This document shows, piece by piece, positions 30,601-40,427 of a stretch of 64,000 nt of DNA. Source of the DNA: Pseudoips prasinana (Eukaryota; Arthropoda; Insecta; Lepidoptera; Nolidae); the NCBI GenBank assembly GCA_951640165.1, contig OX621260.1, forward strand, positions 16,820,001 through 16,884,000, written 5' to 3'. The position numbers were made by a program, and so were the translations under genes. The notes under the pieces are model-generated. The model saw only the letters and a list, made by a program, of their open reading frames with translations, had not been told where the DNA came from and made no database searches. The stretch's first letter is position 1; each line of letters begins with the position of its first letter.

Positions 30601-30917
30601 TCGCCGTCACCACACAGCAGTGTGTTAGTATGTATATAATATATAATAATTATATCCTGGGATATTATTCACACACGGCCATCTGATCTTGGGATTGAAA
30701 ATGGGTTGTCGAAATACCTAGAATCCTATTGCAGCGCCTCCTACCGGGTCTAATTGTGAAACTAAAACACGCACTAAAAAGAATCAACGTTCATTCTTAA
30801 TAAATCAACAGAGGAGTTCCATACAATCCATACAAGTAAAATGTATGAGAAAATTAATTGTCTTAATAAATTGTTTTGCGTAAATTATTCAAATTTTAAT
30901 GGTTATTCTATGCTATG

Positions 30918-31070
30918 GCTGGTTGGCGTGGTTGGCGTGATTGCTAAATGCTTGCCTTTCATGCAGCAGGTCGTACCTACGTTCGATTCCCATCCAGGAC
31001 TGAATCAGATATTTGTGTGCATGAAAATCTCTGGGTGTAATTGTCACAAAAGAAAGGTAGAATATGTAGT
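30918..31070 (+). repeat. SINE-A copy 5, left part
   Basis: GGTTGGCGTGGTTGGCGTGA head, degraded B-box TTCGATTCCCA, core GCATGAAAATCTC, body to AATATGTAGTA. It resumes at 31487 (ATCAGTTATCTGATTTCC); retroposon-U occupies the gap. Confidence 0.78.
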
Positions 31071-31486
31071 ACCCGCTGAGTTTGTTTCGCTGGGTCTTCT
31101 CAGTTGGAGCGCATTGGATCCGGTAGTAGTATTAAAGCGCGACCGTCGTTATAAACACAATGTCAGCCATTATAATAATATTTTAATCGTACCTTAATAT
31201 AGACAGAACCATTCAGACAATATGTAGTAAAAATAAAGCTAAAATTTTAAATTTCGATTATTAAGCCTAGGTACACATGATCTCCTTGACACTAACTTAA
31301 TATAAGCTAGCTTAATATCATTACTATTATAAAATAAATCTTATTTTTTTTTCATGCATTCCGTGTACCTATATGTACCTAGAAATAAGTATGAATTAAT
31401 TATATATTACTACAAACATGTTCTGACTATTTACAAGCGCTTTTTTAAAGTCTACGTGAATAAAACCTTTTTAATTTTTTTATCAG
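31071..31486 (+). mobile_element. Retroposon-U 3' part inside SINE-A
   Basis: Starts with the coding remnant EFVSLGLLSWSALDPVVVLK-RDRRY, then a 3' UTR ending TACAAACATGTTCTGAC...GTGAATAAAACC and a T-rich tract. Same element, longer, in reverse at 39.54-40.15 kb. Confidence 0.78.
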
Positions 31487-31779
31487 TTATCTGATTTCCA
31501 TAGTATAAACTCTGCTTAGGTTGGCGCCAGATTTCTATCTACTATTATGAAATAATTCTTATTGTATTTTTTTTTCATGCAATCCATGGAGGTACCTAAA
31601 TATCTATATGTACCTAGAAATAAGTATAAATTAATTATATATTACTACAAACATGTTCTGACTATTTACAAGCGCTTTTTTAAAGTCTACGTGAATAAAA
31701 CCTTTTTTATTTTTTTATCAGGTATCTGATTTCCATAGTATAAGCTCTGCTTAGTTTGGCACCTGATAGAAGTGGATGA
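31310..31779. repeat. 235-bp tandem duplication
   Basis: TACAAACATGTTCTGAC occurs at 31411 and 31646; the unit covers the retroposon-U tail plus the SINE-A right part (ATCAGTTATCTGATTTCCAT), so it arose after the nested insertion. Confidence 0.85.
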
Positions 31780-33219
31780 AAAAAAATATATAAAAAAATA
31801 ACGTCATCTAACCATAAGCTACCAGATGAATATAAAAAATATATAACTATACTTTTTTTACGCAAAAGACTGAGCGGGTTGAATATCCCTGAAACTACGG
31901 TAACCATAGCAACAAGTAGTGGTTATATAAATAAGTAAACGGTACAAGTAATGTTGAAGAAAGAAGAAAAACATACAGGCTTTGTACTTGTAACTCGCAT
32001 ATTTAGGTATCGAAGGTTAAAAACCTCCTTTGAATCATGGACACCATGCGTATGCGTACTACACATGAACAATAAACATAATACACCGCACGTTTTCCTC
32101 GTGTTACCATAAAATGCATCGGTACATTCCCAGTGCACTATACCTAATAAAACGAAGAGTCAATAAACTTTTGTTGGTGATATTACTTGGTGTAGTCCTA
32201 ATGGAAATGATTACGCGTACATCACTAAGGTCATATTCCTGTATATGTCTGTGCGAGATCATATAATAACGTTACTCACACCTTGAAACACCTGAAGTCA
32301 TTGAAGTAAAACACTTGAGTTTGGGAGTAAGCTTGTGAAGGCGTGAGGAGAGCGTTACGAACCTTGTGATCGGATGAGGCGAATGGCAGTTGAGAGGGAG
32401 ATCTGTTAGCGAAGATAGAAAATCGTATATTAATGTAGGTGCAAGACAGAGAGGTGCAAGCACACATTTTCATTCTTTCTCTCATAGCCAGTTATGTTTT
32501 CTATATCTAAGTTTTACTTAAGTCATGTGGTCTAAAGGACACTTGTTTTTATTTGAAATGGAGATAGTTTATATCCTGAAGGGAATTTATCAACAACTTT
32601 TTAAAACCATGTGTTCCGAGCGGAAATACAATTTGTATGTTAAATGCATACATTTTTATAAAGTTATATACAATCAATTGTATTTCAAGCTCAGCTTCTG
32701 TCAAATGCTTAGTGGCTATTTTTTTTAAAATAATTTTGTTAATTTTCTCCAACGGTTCAGGTTTTCTTCAGTACATTTGTACCTTTTATTCACGTGGTCT
32801 CTTGGGGCCGAGTTAAGACGACTCATCTATGCCCGGAATCATTTCTTAAATGCTCGGTGATATGAATTATTCTTGTGCCATCTCGCTTTGGTATGGTCAG
32901 GACGAAGCAAATACGGATTTTCTTGAGGTGTTCTCATTTAAACACAATACTTTTTTATTCGTCGTCGTCCATATCTAATAATTGTCTTACATAAGAAGAA
33001 GCAGAAGAAATATATATATATATATATTTGCACGAAATGCCATCCTCACAATGCGTGTACCTACTACTAATTGACCCTTTACAAACTCCAATAATGACGA
33101 ACTGATTAGCACCTAAAGTGCATCGATCACTTCGTTCACTGTCTTTTTCTTAACCAAAGAGTACAATATTATTATATTGGAATGTGTGCTTCATTATACG
33201 TATCTAAAATTATCTTACG
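31780..33219. other. No gene seen; repeat-S copy 2 at 32315-32440
   Basis: 32315-32440 (TAAGCTTGTGAAGGCGTGAG, GTTGAGAGGGAGATCT) matches repeat-S at 27.07 kb. The rest is AT-rich with no supported frame; a TA run is at 33012-33027. Confidence 0.45.
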
Positions 33220-33221
33220 TA

Positions 33222-33356
33222 CAGACGCCAGCACATAAAGCCACCCCAATCTGTCAGATTTCCCCAATTGAAAGTGTACCTTATGCTTTTGTGATAAAGT
33301 TGAAAATCTATAAAAGAAATTTGACAGTTTGGAGTAGCTGGACGTGCTGGCGTCTG
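33222..33356. mobile_element. MITE-E copy 4, complete
   Basis: CAGACGCCAGCACATAAAGC to GCTGGACGTGCTGGCGTCTG, TA on each side, 135 bp, the same length as copy 3. Confidence 0.9.
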
Positions 33357-33439
33357 TACATAGGTAGGGCACAGCGTACATTTCCTCAAAGAGCAGCCTG
33401 ACTGCAGAAGTATCTCCAACTTACAGAAGACATTCCTCA

Positions 33440-33645
33440 ATAATAACAGTAATAATTTTGATGTTGTGTTTCTGCGTGTGAGTAAGGTCGCCAGAGCTCA
33501 TCGGGGTGGGGGAAGGGTCAGCAACACTTTTTTGCTGACTCTCAAAGGCCGGCAACTCACCAGCATCTCCTCTGGTGTTGAGTAGTGTACGTGGGCGGCG
33601 GTGATCACTTACCATCAGATAACCTACTTGCTCGGTTGTCGTCGT
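33440..33645 (-). repeat. Repeat-N copy 2
   Basis: AAGGTCGCCAGAGCTCATCG, GTCAGCAACACTTTTTTGCT, GGCCGGCAACTCACCAGC, GGCGGTGATCACTTACCATC; the reverse of the copy at 54.66 kb. Confidence 0.7.
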
Positions 33646-33651
33646 CTGATA

Positions 33652-33826
33652 TCATACTAATATTATAAAGTTGAAAGTTTGTGAGTGTGTATGTTTGTTA
33701 CTTCTTCACATCTAAACGGCTGGAGCGATTTTAATATAATTTGGTATGGAGTTAGCTGACACCCTGGAATAGCACATGGGCTATAATTTATAAGGTTAAA
33801 CGCGGGTAAAACCGCGACGCAAATAA
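33652..33826 (+). mobile_element. Helitron H2, CTAG end lost
   Basis: TCATACTAATATTATAAAG, CTAAACGGCTGGAGCG, hairpin CGCGGGTAAAACCGCG at 33800-33816, then GACGCAAATAAT in place of GGCACAGCTAG. Confidence 0.78.
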
Positions 33827-34086
33827 TAAAAACGAACAACAAAATACGTGTAATAGAAACTCGCATGTGATCGCGTAATGCCATTCCTTATATCGCTGCC
33901 TTACCACTACCTGTATATCTGGATTAGTATGCACACTGCGCGTCGGAAGTGGCACAACGACAGTTAGCTTTTACTCAGCAACGATGACCTAAGCTCAAGG
34001 TATTACGATGATAACCAATCTCTATGTGGGTCACTGGACCTGCACCACAAGTACTCGCAGACATCTGTAATTAAGCTTACTTTGTA

Positions 34087-34214
34087 CAGACGCTAGCACA
34101 TCAAGCTACCCTAACCTGTCAAATTTCCCCTTATGAAAGTAAACCTTATGCTTTTGTGATTATGTTGAAAATCTATAAAGTAAATTTGACAGATTGGGTT
34201 AGCTGGATGTACTG
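34087..34214. mobile_element. MITE-E copy 5
   Basis: CAGACGCTAGCACATCAAGC to GCTGGATGTACTG, TA flanks; a few bases lost at the right end. Confidence 0.83.
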
Positions 34215-34367
34215 TACGTTTGTTAGAGACGAAGTGGTCCATACAAGATTGTGTCGCAGTGTAGATTGAACAAGCTGTGTGTGAATTCTTGAGTATGCTT
34301 CAACTCTGCTGACTAAAAGTAACGTGAATTCTGTACGGAAAACTCTCATCTCATCTTAATTAGATTA

Positions 34368-34826
34368 CTAGCGACTACGTTCCGCGTTATAAATATTTTT
34401 GTCCCTTCCCGTTTGTCCCGCGTAATACTTCGGGTTAAAAGTTCGGGAAAATAAAAAATTATGATGATAAATCATAGCCTATAAAACTCCACAATAACGT
34501 AGCTTTCTATTGATGAAATAATTTTGATAATCGGTTCAGTAGATCCAGAGATTACCCCTTTCAACGTCACAAACTCACAAACGTTCATCAACATCTTAGC
34601 AGCCGAAAGACGTCCACTGCTGGACAAAGGCCTCCCCCAAAGATCTCTACAATTGCCAGTCTTGCATCCAGCAGTTACCAGCGACCCGCACAAGATCATC
34701 GGTCCATCTTGTAGGGGGCCTGCCCACGCTGCGATTTCCGGTTCGTGGTCGCCACTCGAGAACCTTTCTGTCCCAACGACCGTCGGATCTACGAGCTATG
34801 TTACCTCTTTATAATATTAGTGTAGA
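34368..34826 (-). mobile_element. Helitron H6 copy 2 with RTE tail inside
   Basis: CTAGCGACTACGTTCCGCG at the left; ACCTCTTTATAATATTAGTG-TAGA at the right, flanked by A34367 and T34827. Contains TAACGTAGCTTTCTATTGAT as in copy 1. 34586-34799 is the inserted RTE tail. Confidence 0.8.
34586..34799 (-). mobile_element. RTE LINE tail inside Helitron H6
   Basis: GCAGCCGAAAGACGTCCACT, AGGCCTCCCCCAAAGATC and GGGCCTGCCCACGCTGCG are the reverse of the RTE ORF end; a GTT duplication flanks it (AAACGTT before, GTTACC after). Confidence 0.83.
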
Positions 34827-34924
34827 TTTTACTTACAAAAAAGATCGCGTGTTTTAAAAAGCTGTATCTTTGACGGCGTGGAGTTTTCCTGTAACGTTAC
34901 AGGCTAACACTTTTTCAAAAAGTC

Positions 34925-35043
34925 ATTTATTCCGTTAAAATATTACATTTATGTGGAATCGTCAATTTTTTTTACCCTACCGTGCAGTGCATGACGTGGC
35001 AGCTACTGAGAAACACTGCCAGAAAACTCAGTAGGAATCCTTT
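34925..35043 (+). repeat. Repeat-Q copy 2
   Basis: Matches 29.52-29.63 kb through CTACCGTGCAGTGC, CTACTGAGAAACACT and AGAAAACTCAGTAGGAA. Confidence 0.6.
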
Positions 35044-35089
35044 TTTAAAATATTTATTTCTTACATAAAGTTACATTGTATTTAAATGT

Positions 35090-35375
35090 GTTAATTTAGA
35101 GCGACTCAATCCCAAGCTGTTTCGTCACTTAAATAATCAGAAGTTTTGTAGTAAGCCCTGCTACACAATTTGGCTTTTATAATTCTTTTAAACTTATTCA
35201 TAGACATTTCTCGGATATCACTGGGAAGTTTGTTATAGAATATTATACATTGCCCCATAAAAGAGTTACTTACTTTGTGGAGACGGGTGGTATGTAACAC
35301 AAAGTTATGCTTATATCTAGTATTTATATTATGAGTATCACTCCTTTTACAGAAGGAGTCTTTATAATATATTGA
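35090..35375 (-). mobile_element. LINE RT-ORF C-terminal fragment
   Basis: Reads LHKVSNSFMGQCIIFYNKLP then SDIREMSMNKFKRIIKAKL, AYYKTSDYLSD. A typical C-terminus of lepidopteran LINE ORFs; 5'-truncated. Confidence 0.75.
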
Positions 35376-35397
35376 AACAATATATATTGAAACAATT

Positions 35398-36025
35398 AAA
35401 TGACTTCATGTGTCGTGCTGTTAGAAGAATAAATGCGGGCAACAGAGTGAATGGGGCAATACACGCCTTCATGAGTAGCCAGCAAGTCTCAAAGAAGGCT
35501 CGATTGGCCGTGCACCATAGAGTGTTAGAGCCAACTTTAATCTATTGAAGTAAAATTTGGGTATGGCAGAAAAAGAATGAAAGTAAAATAAATGCAGTGG
35601 AAATGAGAGCTCTGAGAAGTATGTGTGGTGTGACTTTGAGAGACAGAATTCGAAATACTAATGTAAGAGAACGTTGTGGTGTGAAAGAGGATGTAGTCAC
35701 AAAGATTGAAAAAGGTATACTGAGATGGTTTGGCTATTTAGAAAGGATGAATAATGCAAATACATTATCAAACTATCTAATTCAACTTAAATTAATTACA
35801 ATACAAATTATCTATGTCAAATATAAAGAATAAAATTACAAAAGAACGAAATACGAATGAAAGAAGATTGACAAAAGAAGTGTATCTGACCAGTGTGAAT
35901 GATACAACCGGAAGGGGAAGACCTCGTAGAACATTATCTGATCAAATCGGAGACGTTCTCAAGTAAGGTCAGAAGTACCCTAAACCGGCGAGCATGTATG
36001 AATAATACAATGGCAGTAAACGAGG
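35398..36025 (+). pseudogene. RTE LINE ORF2 C-terminal relic with 100-bp insert
   Basis: FMCRAVRRINAGNRVNGAIH, HRVLEPTLIY, stop, VEMRALRSMCGVTLRDRIRN, GVKEDVVTKIEKGILRWFGY, ERM; then an AT-rich insert (about 35757-35857); then NERRLTKEVYLTSVN, GRGRPRRTLSDQIGDVLK, stop. This is the region downstream of the RTE polymerase core. Two stops and the insert make it non-functional. Confidence 0.85.
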
Positions 36026-36034
36026 CGATGAGGT

Positions 36035-36274
36035 ATGTGTCGTGCAGCGGTTAAAACAGACGCGTCGCCACTTCGTGTCCTATTTTCGATTACCACGCAT
36101 GACAATAATTTGTTTGAACCACAAATAATTAGTTCTTTTAATTATTTTGTAATTAACGGACACGCACAGACTCAGAACACCTGCTAATGGCTCTCGAAAA
36201 TAGCTTTCCTGTGAGGGAGTCGAATCCGGGACACGAAGGCGAGTCGACAGTCTAAATCACTGCAACATACATGC
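36035..36274. repeat. SINE-D copies 3 (+) and 4 (-), inverted pair
   Basis: 36035-36140 plus: GTCGTGCAGCGGTTAAAAC, ATTTGTTTGAACC. 36155-36274 minus: GACTCAGAACACC, GAGTCGAATCCGGGAC, CACTGCAACATACATGCAG. Both degraded. Confidence 0.65.
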
Positions 36275-36471
36275 AGTCGATACGGTCAATGATGATGATT
36301 GTCTAAATTAAAATATGTGACGTATATTTCAATTTATTCAGTCATTAAAACCATTCCAATTGACCTGGAATCATGAAATTTGCCAAGAAGTGAGCCGTAA
36401 AAAGAATGGTGTATCCGATAACATTATTTTCCACTGATAAGTTAATTTTGTCCTTTTCTTGTATAATTCTT

Positions 36472-36676
36472 TTGCCAGTTGGCGTGGTTTATTAATGCTT
36501 GCCTTTCACGCCGCAGGTCGCAGGGTTTGATTCCCACCCAGGACATGGATTTGTATGCATAAATATGTCTGTTTGTCCTGAGACTGAGTGTAATTTTGTA
36601 TATAAGTATGTATTTACAAAAGAAATAGTAGTATATTATTATGTAATCACGTTTATATGTATATTATTATTATTAA
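36472..36676 (+). repeat. SINE-A copy 6, left part
   Basis: CAGTTGGCGTGG, GCCTTTCACGCCGCAGGTCG, core GCATAAATATGTCTG, body to TAGTAGTATATTATT. Resumes at 36997 with TATCAGTTCTCTGG after Helitron H4. Confidence 0.8.
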
Positions 36677-36996
36677 CTAGCTGTGCCCGCGACTTCGCCC
36701 GCGTGTTAATTAGTTTATTTCGTTTTTTTTTTGTAAAATAAAAGACATTTTCTAAAATAAAAGTAGCCTAAGTTACTCCTTATTACATCAGCTACCTGAC
36801 AATAAAAATTCCGTCAAAATCGGTCCAGCCATTTCAGAGATTAGCCGGAACAAACAGACAGACAGACAGACAAAAATTTTAAAAAAAGTTATTTTGGTGT
36901 ATGTTCCGTATATATATTCATATTAATGTAGTAAAAACCGGTTATTTCAATATTACAAACAGACACTCCAATTTTATTTATTTGTATACATATAGA
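36677..36996 (-). mobile_element. Non-autonomous Helitron H4, copy 1, inside SINE-A
   Basis: CTAGCTGTGCCCGCGACTTC (3' end, hairpin GCGACTTCGCCCGCG) to TATACATATAGA (5' end); inserted A|T at 36676/36997. 320 bp. Its 3' end nearly equals that of the autonomous relic at 50.65 kb. Confidence 0.87.
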
Positions 36997-37011
36997 TATC
37001 AGTTCTCTGGT

Positions 37012-37132
37012 GGCCATACATATATCAAGCTACACCTTTCCAATATAAGCTGACCTGTCATTGTATCGAAATCCTATACAAAGCGAGATCAGCTTATACT
37101 GGAAATTTATAGCTTGATGTGTAGCCGTGTGT
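37012..37132. repeat. Repeat-T copy 1 (small hairpin MITE) in SINE-A tail
   Basis: ATATCAAGCTACACC, AATATAAGCTGACC, CAGCTTATACTGGAAATTTA and AGCTTGATGTGTAGCCGTGT; it splits the SINE-A motif CCATA|GTACAAGCTC. A relative is at 43.11-43.23 kb. Confidence 0.65.
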
Positions 37133-37139
37133 ACAAGCT

Positions 37140-37611
37140 CAGCATGTATGGATGTTTGTTACTCTTTCACGCAAATTCTACCGAACGGATTTTGATGAAA
37201 CTGTTGTAGTACAGCTAATACATATATCCGAATAACACATAGGTTATTAACTTATGACGTACTTGCCGTGCCCCGCGGTTTCACCCGCGTTATACTTTAT
37301 AAATTATCACAGCTCCTCCCCCGAAGATGATAGCGTGATAATTTGTAGCCTATATGTTGACCCGACCTCTTAGTAATATTCATGCAAAATTTGAAGTAAA
37401 TCCATGCAGTACTTTTTGAGTTTAGCCCGGACACAGACACAGACAAACAGACAAAAATTCTAAAAACTATATTTTTGGCTTCGATATTGATTGTGGATCA
37501 CACCCCAAGTATCCTTTTAAAAAATATTCAATGTACAGTTTTGACTTTCCTACGATTTTATTATATGTATAGATAATGTTTGACGCGGGTGAAACCGCGG
37601 CGCTCAGCTAG
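37140..37611 (+). mobile_element. Helitron H2 containing Helitron H1
   Basis: Outer H2: 37140-37261 (TGTTTGTTACTCTTTCACGC, AATAACACATAGG) and 37574-37611 (GACGCGGGTGAAACCGCGGC, CTCAGCTAG). The 37262-37573 segment is H1 in minus orientation. Confidence 0.82.
37262..37573 (-). mobile_element. Non-autonomous Helitron H1, copy 6 (nested)
   Basis: CTTGCCGTGCCCCGCGGTTT (CTAG mutated to CTTG) to TTATATGTATAGA, inserted A37261|T37574. Confidence 0.87.
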
Positions 37612-37717
37612 GCTATATTCTGGTTTGCCGACACGGTAGAGTTACACAGAAAAAACTCATCGCTATTATAAGGCTGTAATTTGTTAGCACCTTGTTGTAC
37701 GTTTTGTTCCTAAATAA

Positions 37718-37815
37718 TAATAATAAATATCTTGGGGCAACGAACACACTGCCATCTGATCCCAAACTAGGCAGACCTGTACTATGGCAACCAGAAAACT
37801 AATAAACATACTTAT
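37718..37815 (-). repeat. SINE-A tail fragment
   Basis: AATATCTTGGGGCAACGAAC, GCCATCTGATCCCAAACTAG, CTGTACTATGGCAACC; abuts SINE-C copy 2. Confidence 0.7.
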
Positions 37816-37822
37816 TTTACAC

Positions 37823-38076
37823 GACGGTCACCGTAGCCTAGTTGGTAGTGCTCCTGCCTACGAAGCTGGTGGTCCTGGGTTCGAATCCCGGTAAGTGCAA
37901 ATATTTGTGTGATGAGCACGAATATTTGTTTCTGAGTCATGGATGTTTTCTATGGATATAAGTATTTATCCATCTATATAAGTATGTATATCGTCGCCTG
38001 GTACCCATAGTAGAAGCTTTGCTTAGTTTGGGGCTAGGATGATCTGTGTGACATTGTCCCTAGATATTATTATTAT
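37823..38076 (+). repeat. SINE-C copy 2, near consensus
   Basis: GACGGTCACCGTAGCCTAGT, GGGTTCGAATCCCG (intact B-box), ATATTTGTGTGATGAGCACG, TCTGAGTCATGGATG, GGGGCTAGGATGATCTGTG, TAGATATTATTATT. Confidence 0.88.
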
Positions 38077-38084
38077 GTCCTTTA

Positions 38085-38366
38085 TTCCATGTAATTCTTA
38101 TTTTATACATTTACAAATATATAGTTACAAAAAAAAATATATTTATAAATATAAAAAATAGACATCCAATCGGCAATGGGAGCAGGGTCCATGCTACCGA
38201 TGGTCAAGGCTCCACAGAGAGGAACCTTGACCATGATTATTATTATCATTATTACCTATTTCCAAATACGTACGTACGTTATACAAAGATTTGTCCCCGG
38301 TGGGAATCGAACCCACGTCCTCTGACGTCAGCAGTCAGGGTCTCTAACCACTAGACCAACAAGCCA
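38085..38366 (-). repeat. SINE-G (tRNA-headed, Gln-like anticodon loop)
   Basis: On the minus strand the head reads GGCTTGTTGGTCTAGTGGTTAG, loop TGCTGAC, T arm ACGTGGGTTCGATTCCCACC. Acceptor halves do not pair, so this is a SINE head and not a tRNA gene. The body holds a hairpin (TGGTCAAGGCTCC with GGAACCTTGACCA); the left end has TTTATTCC with A/T tracts. Confidence 0.65.
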
Positions 38367-38840
38367 GTCAAGTTCCTTATTGAATAACACCTCGTTTCCA
38401 TTTTGACTCACATTTAATTAATGCCCTACTATATGTTTCTCATTATTTGAGGTGAAACATTAATTTACTTTGTGGTTTTTATTCTCAGTGAGTTGGCGCT
38501 TTGAGTTTGGTTTTCCCAGTGAGTCACTCACTACACAACACCAGAGATATTTGGCGGAACTAACATAATATGATGACTACGTGACGATATGATTTATCTT
38601 CTAAGAAAAAAGGTGCTTTCTTTTGTTTGAGTTGGGGTGAAGACTTCTTTGGGCGCGTTGAGCACTTTTAGAGTGAACAAAAATCATAGAACTCGCGACA
38701 TCGTCACCGAACGCTTTCCATGACCCATATGTACCATGTATATATGTGTACTGTGTATAATTACTTATAATTAATATAATTACTGTGTATAATTGAGTAC
38801 AATCAAATCGCTTGAGTGATACACACTGATGATGATGTCC
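38367..38840. other. No gene recognised
   Basis: Only short frames without support. Confidence 0.35.
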
Positions 38841-39195
38841 TCCCGACCGAATTTCGGCCACGGCGGCCAGTCTTAATGGAGACTAGCCAATTGCGCAGGA
38901 CATATTATAGTGCACAAGTGTGTGCGCAAACACAGGGGCACTCTCTATTCCATCACTTTTATGATCCGATGGGACGCCTAGCGACACGACCGGAAAGAGT
39001 TCAGGTACAGGACCGACGGCTTTACGTGCTCTCCGAGGCACGGGGGTATAATACCGCCAACTTCTAGACTTCGGGCAGATACTGAGAAATTTCTTTAAAC
39101 GGAAAAATCCCAAACTTTTTGGCCCGACCCGGGATTCGAACCCAGGACCTCATTATCTGCGGTTGAACACGCTACCGCTAGACCAACGAGGCAGT
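38841..39195 (-). repeat. SINE-B copy 3, full length
   Basis: From TCCCGACCGAATTTCGGCCA to CCAACGAGGCAGTC. On the minus strand the head is TGCCTCGTTGGTCTAGCGGT with B-box TGGGTTCGAATCCCGGG: a tRNA-derived SINE. The left end is the 3' end (CGGCCACGGCGGCC). Confidence 0.88.
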
Positions 39196-39539
39196 CATAC
39201 ACACTAAAAAGTACCAAAAAACAACAATTTAAAATCTAACCAAAAAAGTTTCTTTCCACATCCATTAGGAAAATTTGTGCGGACTTCTTGGTGATTGTTT
39301 TTTTTTTAATTTATTTAATTAAGGTTTACCAACAGGTGTTACAGATTTAAATAGAGATAAAAAAAATTACATGTATTGGGTCTCACATCTAACTGCACAA
39401 CCAATTATAGGCAAACACTACATGCAAAGTGTTTAATTTTATAAATAAATACACACCTATTACTTACTTAAATACTAAAAACTAATCACTACTGATCACA
39501 GTTCATGCGTTTGACTTCTAAATAAATAAATAAAATAAA

Positions 39540-40149
39540 TAAAAAAGGTTTTTATTCACGTAGACTTTAAAAAAGCGCTTGTAAATAGTCAGAACATGTT
39601 TGTAGTAATATAGTTGTATACATTAGATATTATTTCTAGTAACATAGATATTTAGGTACATATTGTATAAAAACATTTATAAAATTTATTTTATTACAGC
39701 AATGATATTTAGCTAGCTCGTATCAAGTTATTGTCAAGAGATTATGTTTAATTATCTAGTTTAAGTCTAATATTTTTACTACATATTGTCAATGGTTTTG
39801 TCTATATTAAAGGTATTATTATTATGACGGACCTTGTGTTAATAACGACGGTCGCGCTTTAATGCTACCACCGGATCCAATGCGCCCCAACTGAGAAGAC
39901 CCAGCGAAACAAACTTAGTGGGTTCATCTACTACCGGTTTCAACACGACAAATTCTCGGACAAATGTCGATATTGAGTCGGAGTGGACGTCAACCAGGTC
40001 GCTGTACTGGTTTATAAGTTTACACATGCGGGGAATTGGCGAGTTAACACCAAACACTGCACGACGAAGAGGAGGAGCAAGCGGTGTTATAGGTTTTCTA
40101 CGGGGTACTCTTAAATTGAACATTTTTAATAATTGAGAGCAGTCAATGT
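39540..40149 (-). mobile_element. Retroposon-U 3' part
   Basis: Minus-strand ORF end QLLKMFNLRVPRRKPITPL, FGVNSPIPRMCKLINQYSDL, FVSLGLLSWGALDPVVALKR, stop; then a 3' UTR of about 290 bp ending GTGAATAAAAACC and a T-rich tract. The ORF style resembles LINE C-termini; the lack of a plain poly-A is unusual. Confidence 0.72.
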
Positions 40150-40158
40150 TGTTATTAA

Positions 40159-40416
40159 TAATAATAATATCTAGGGACAATTTTACACAGATCATCCTAG
40201 CCCCAAACTAAGCAAAGCTTGTACTATGGGTACCAGGCGACGATATACATACTTATATAGATAGATAAATACTTAAATACATAGAAAACATCCATGACTC
40301 AGAAACAAATATTCGTGCTCATCACACAAATATTTGCACTTACCGGGATTCGAACCCAGGACCACCAGCTTCGTAGGCAGGAGGACTACCAACTAGGCTA
40401 CGGTGACCGTCAACGG
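40159..40416 (-). repeat. SINE-C copy 3 with 9-bp TSD
   Basis: AATATCTAGGGACAATTTTA (tail) to GTGACCGTC (head). Target duplication TGTTATTAA at 40150-40158 and 40417-40425. Confidence 0.87.
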
Positions 40417-40427
40417 TGTTATTAAGG

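Noticed and set aside
30841..31197. 118-codon plus-strand frame starting MYEKINCLNK
   Set aside because: It runs through SINE-A copy 5 and into retroposon-U; only the last part, from retroposon-U, has family support.
38285..38360. Possible tRNA-Gln gene on the minus strand
   Set aside because: B-box and loop are tRNA-like but the acceptor arms do not pair and a SINE body follows; called a SINE head.
39120..39195. Possible tRNA gene with B-box GGGTTCGAATCCC
   Set aside because: It is the head of SINE-B copy 3; the rest of the SINE follows and other copies share it.
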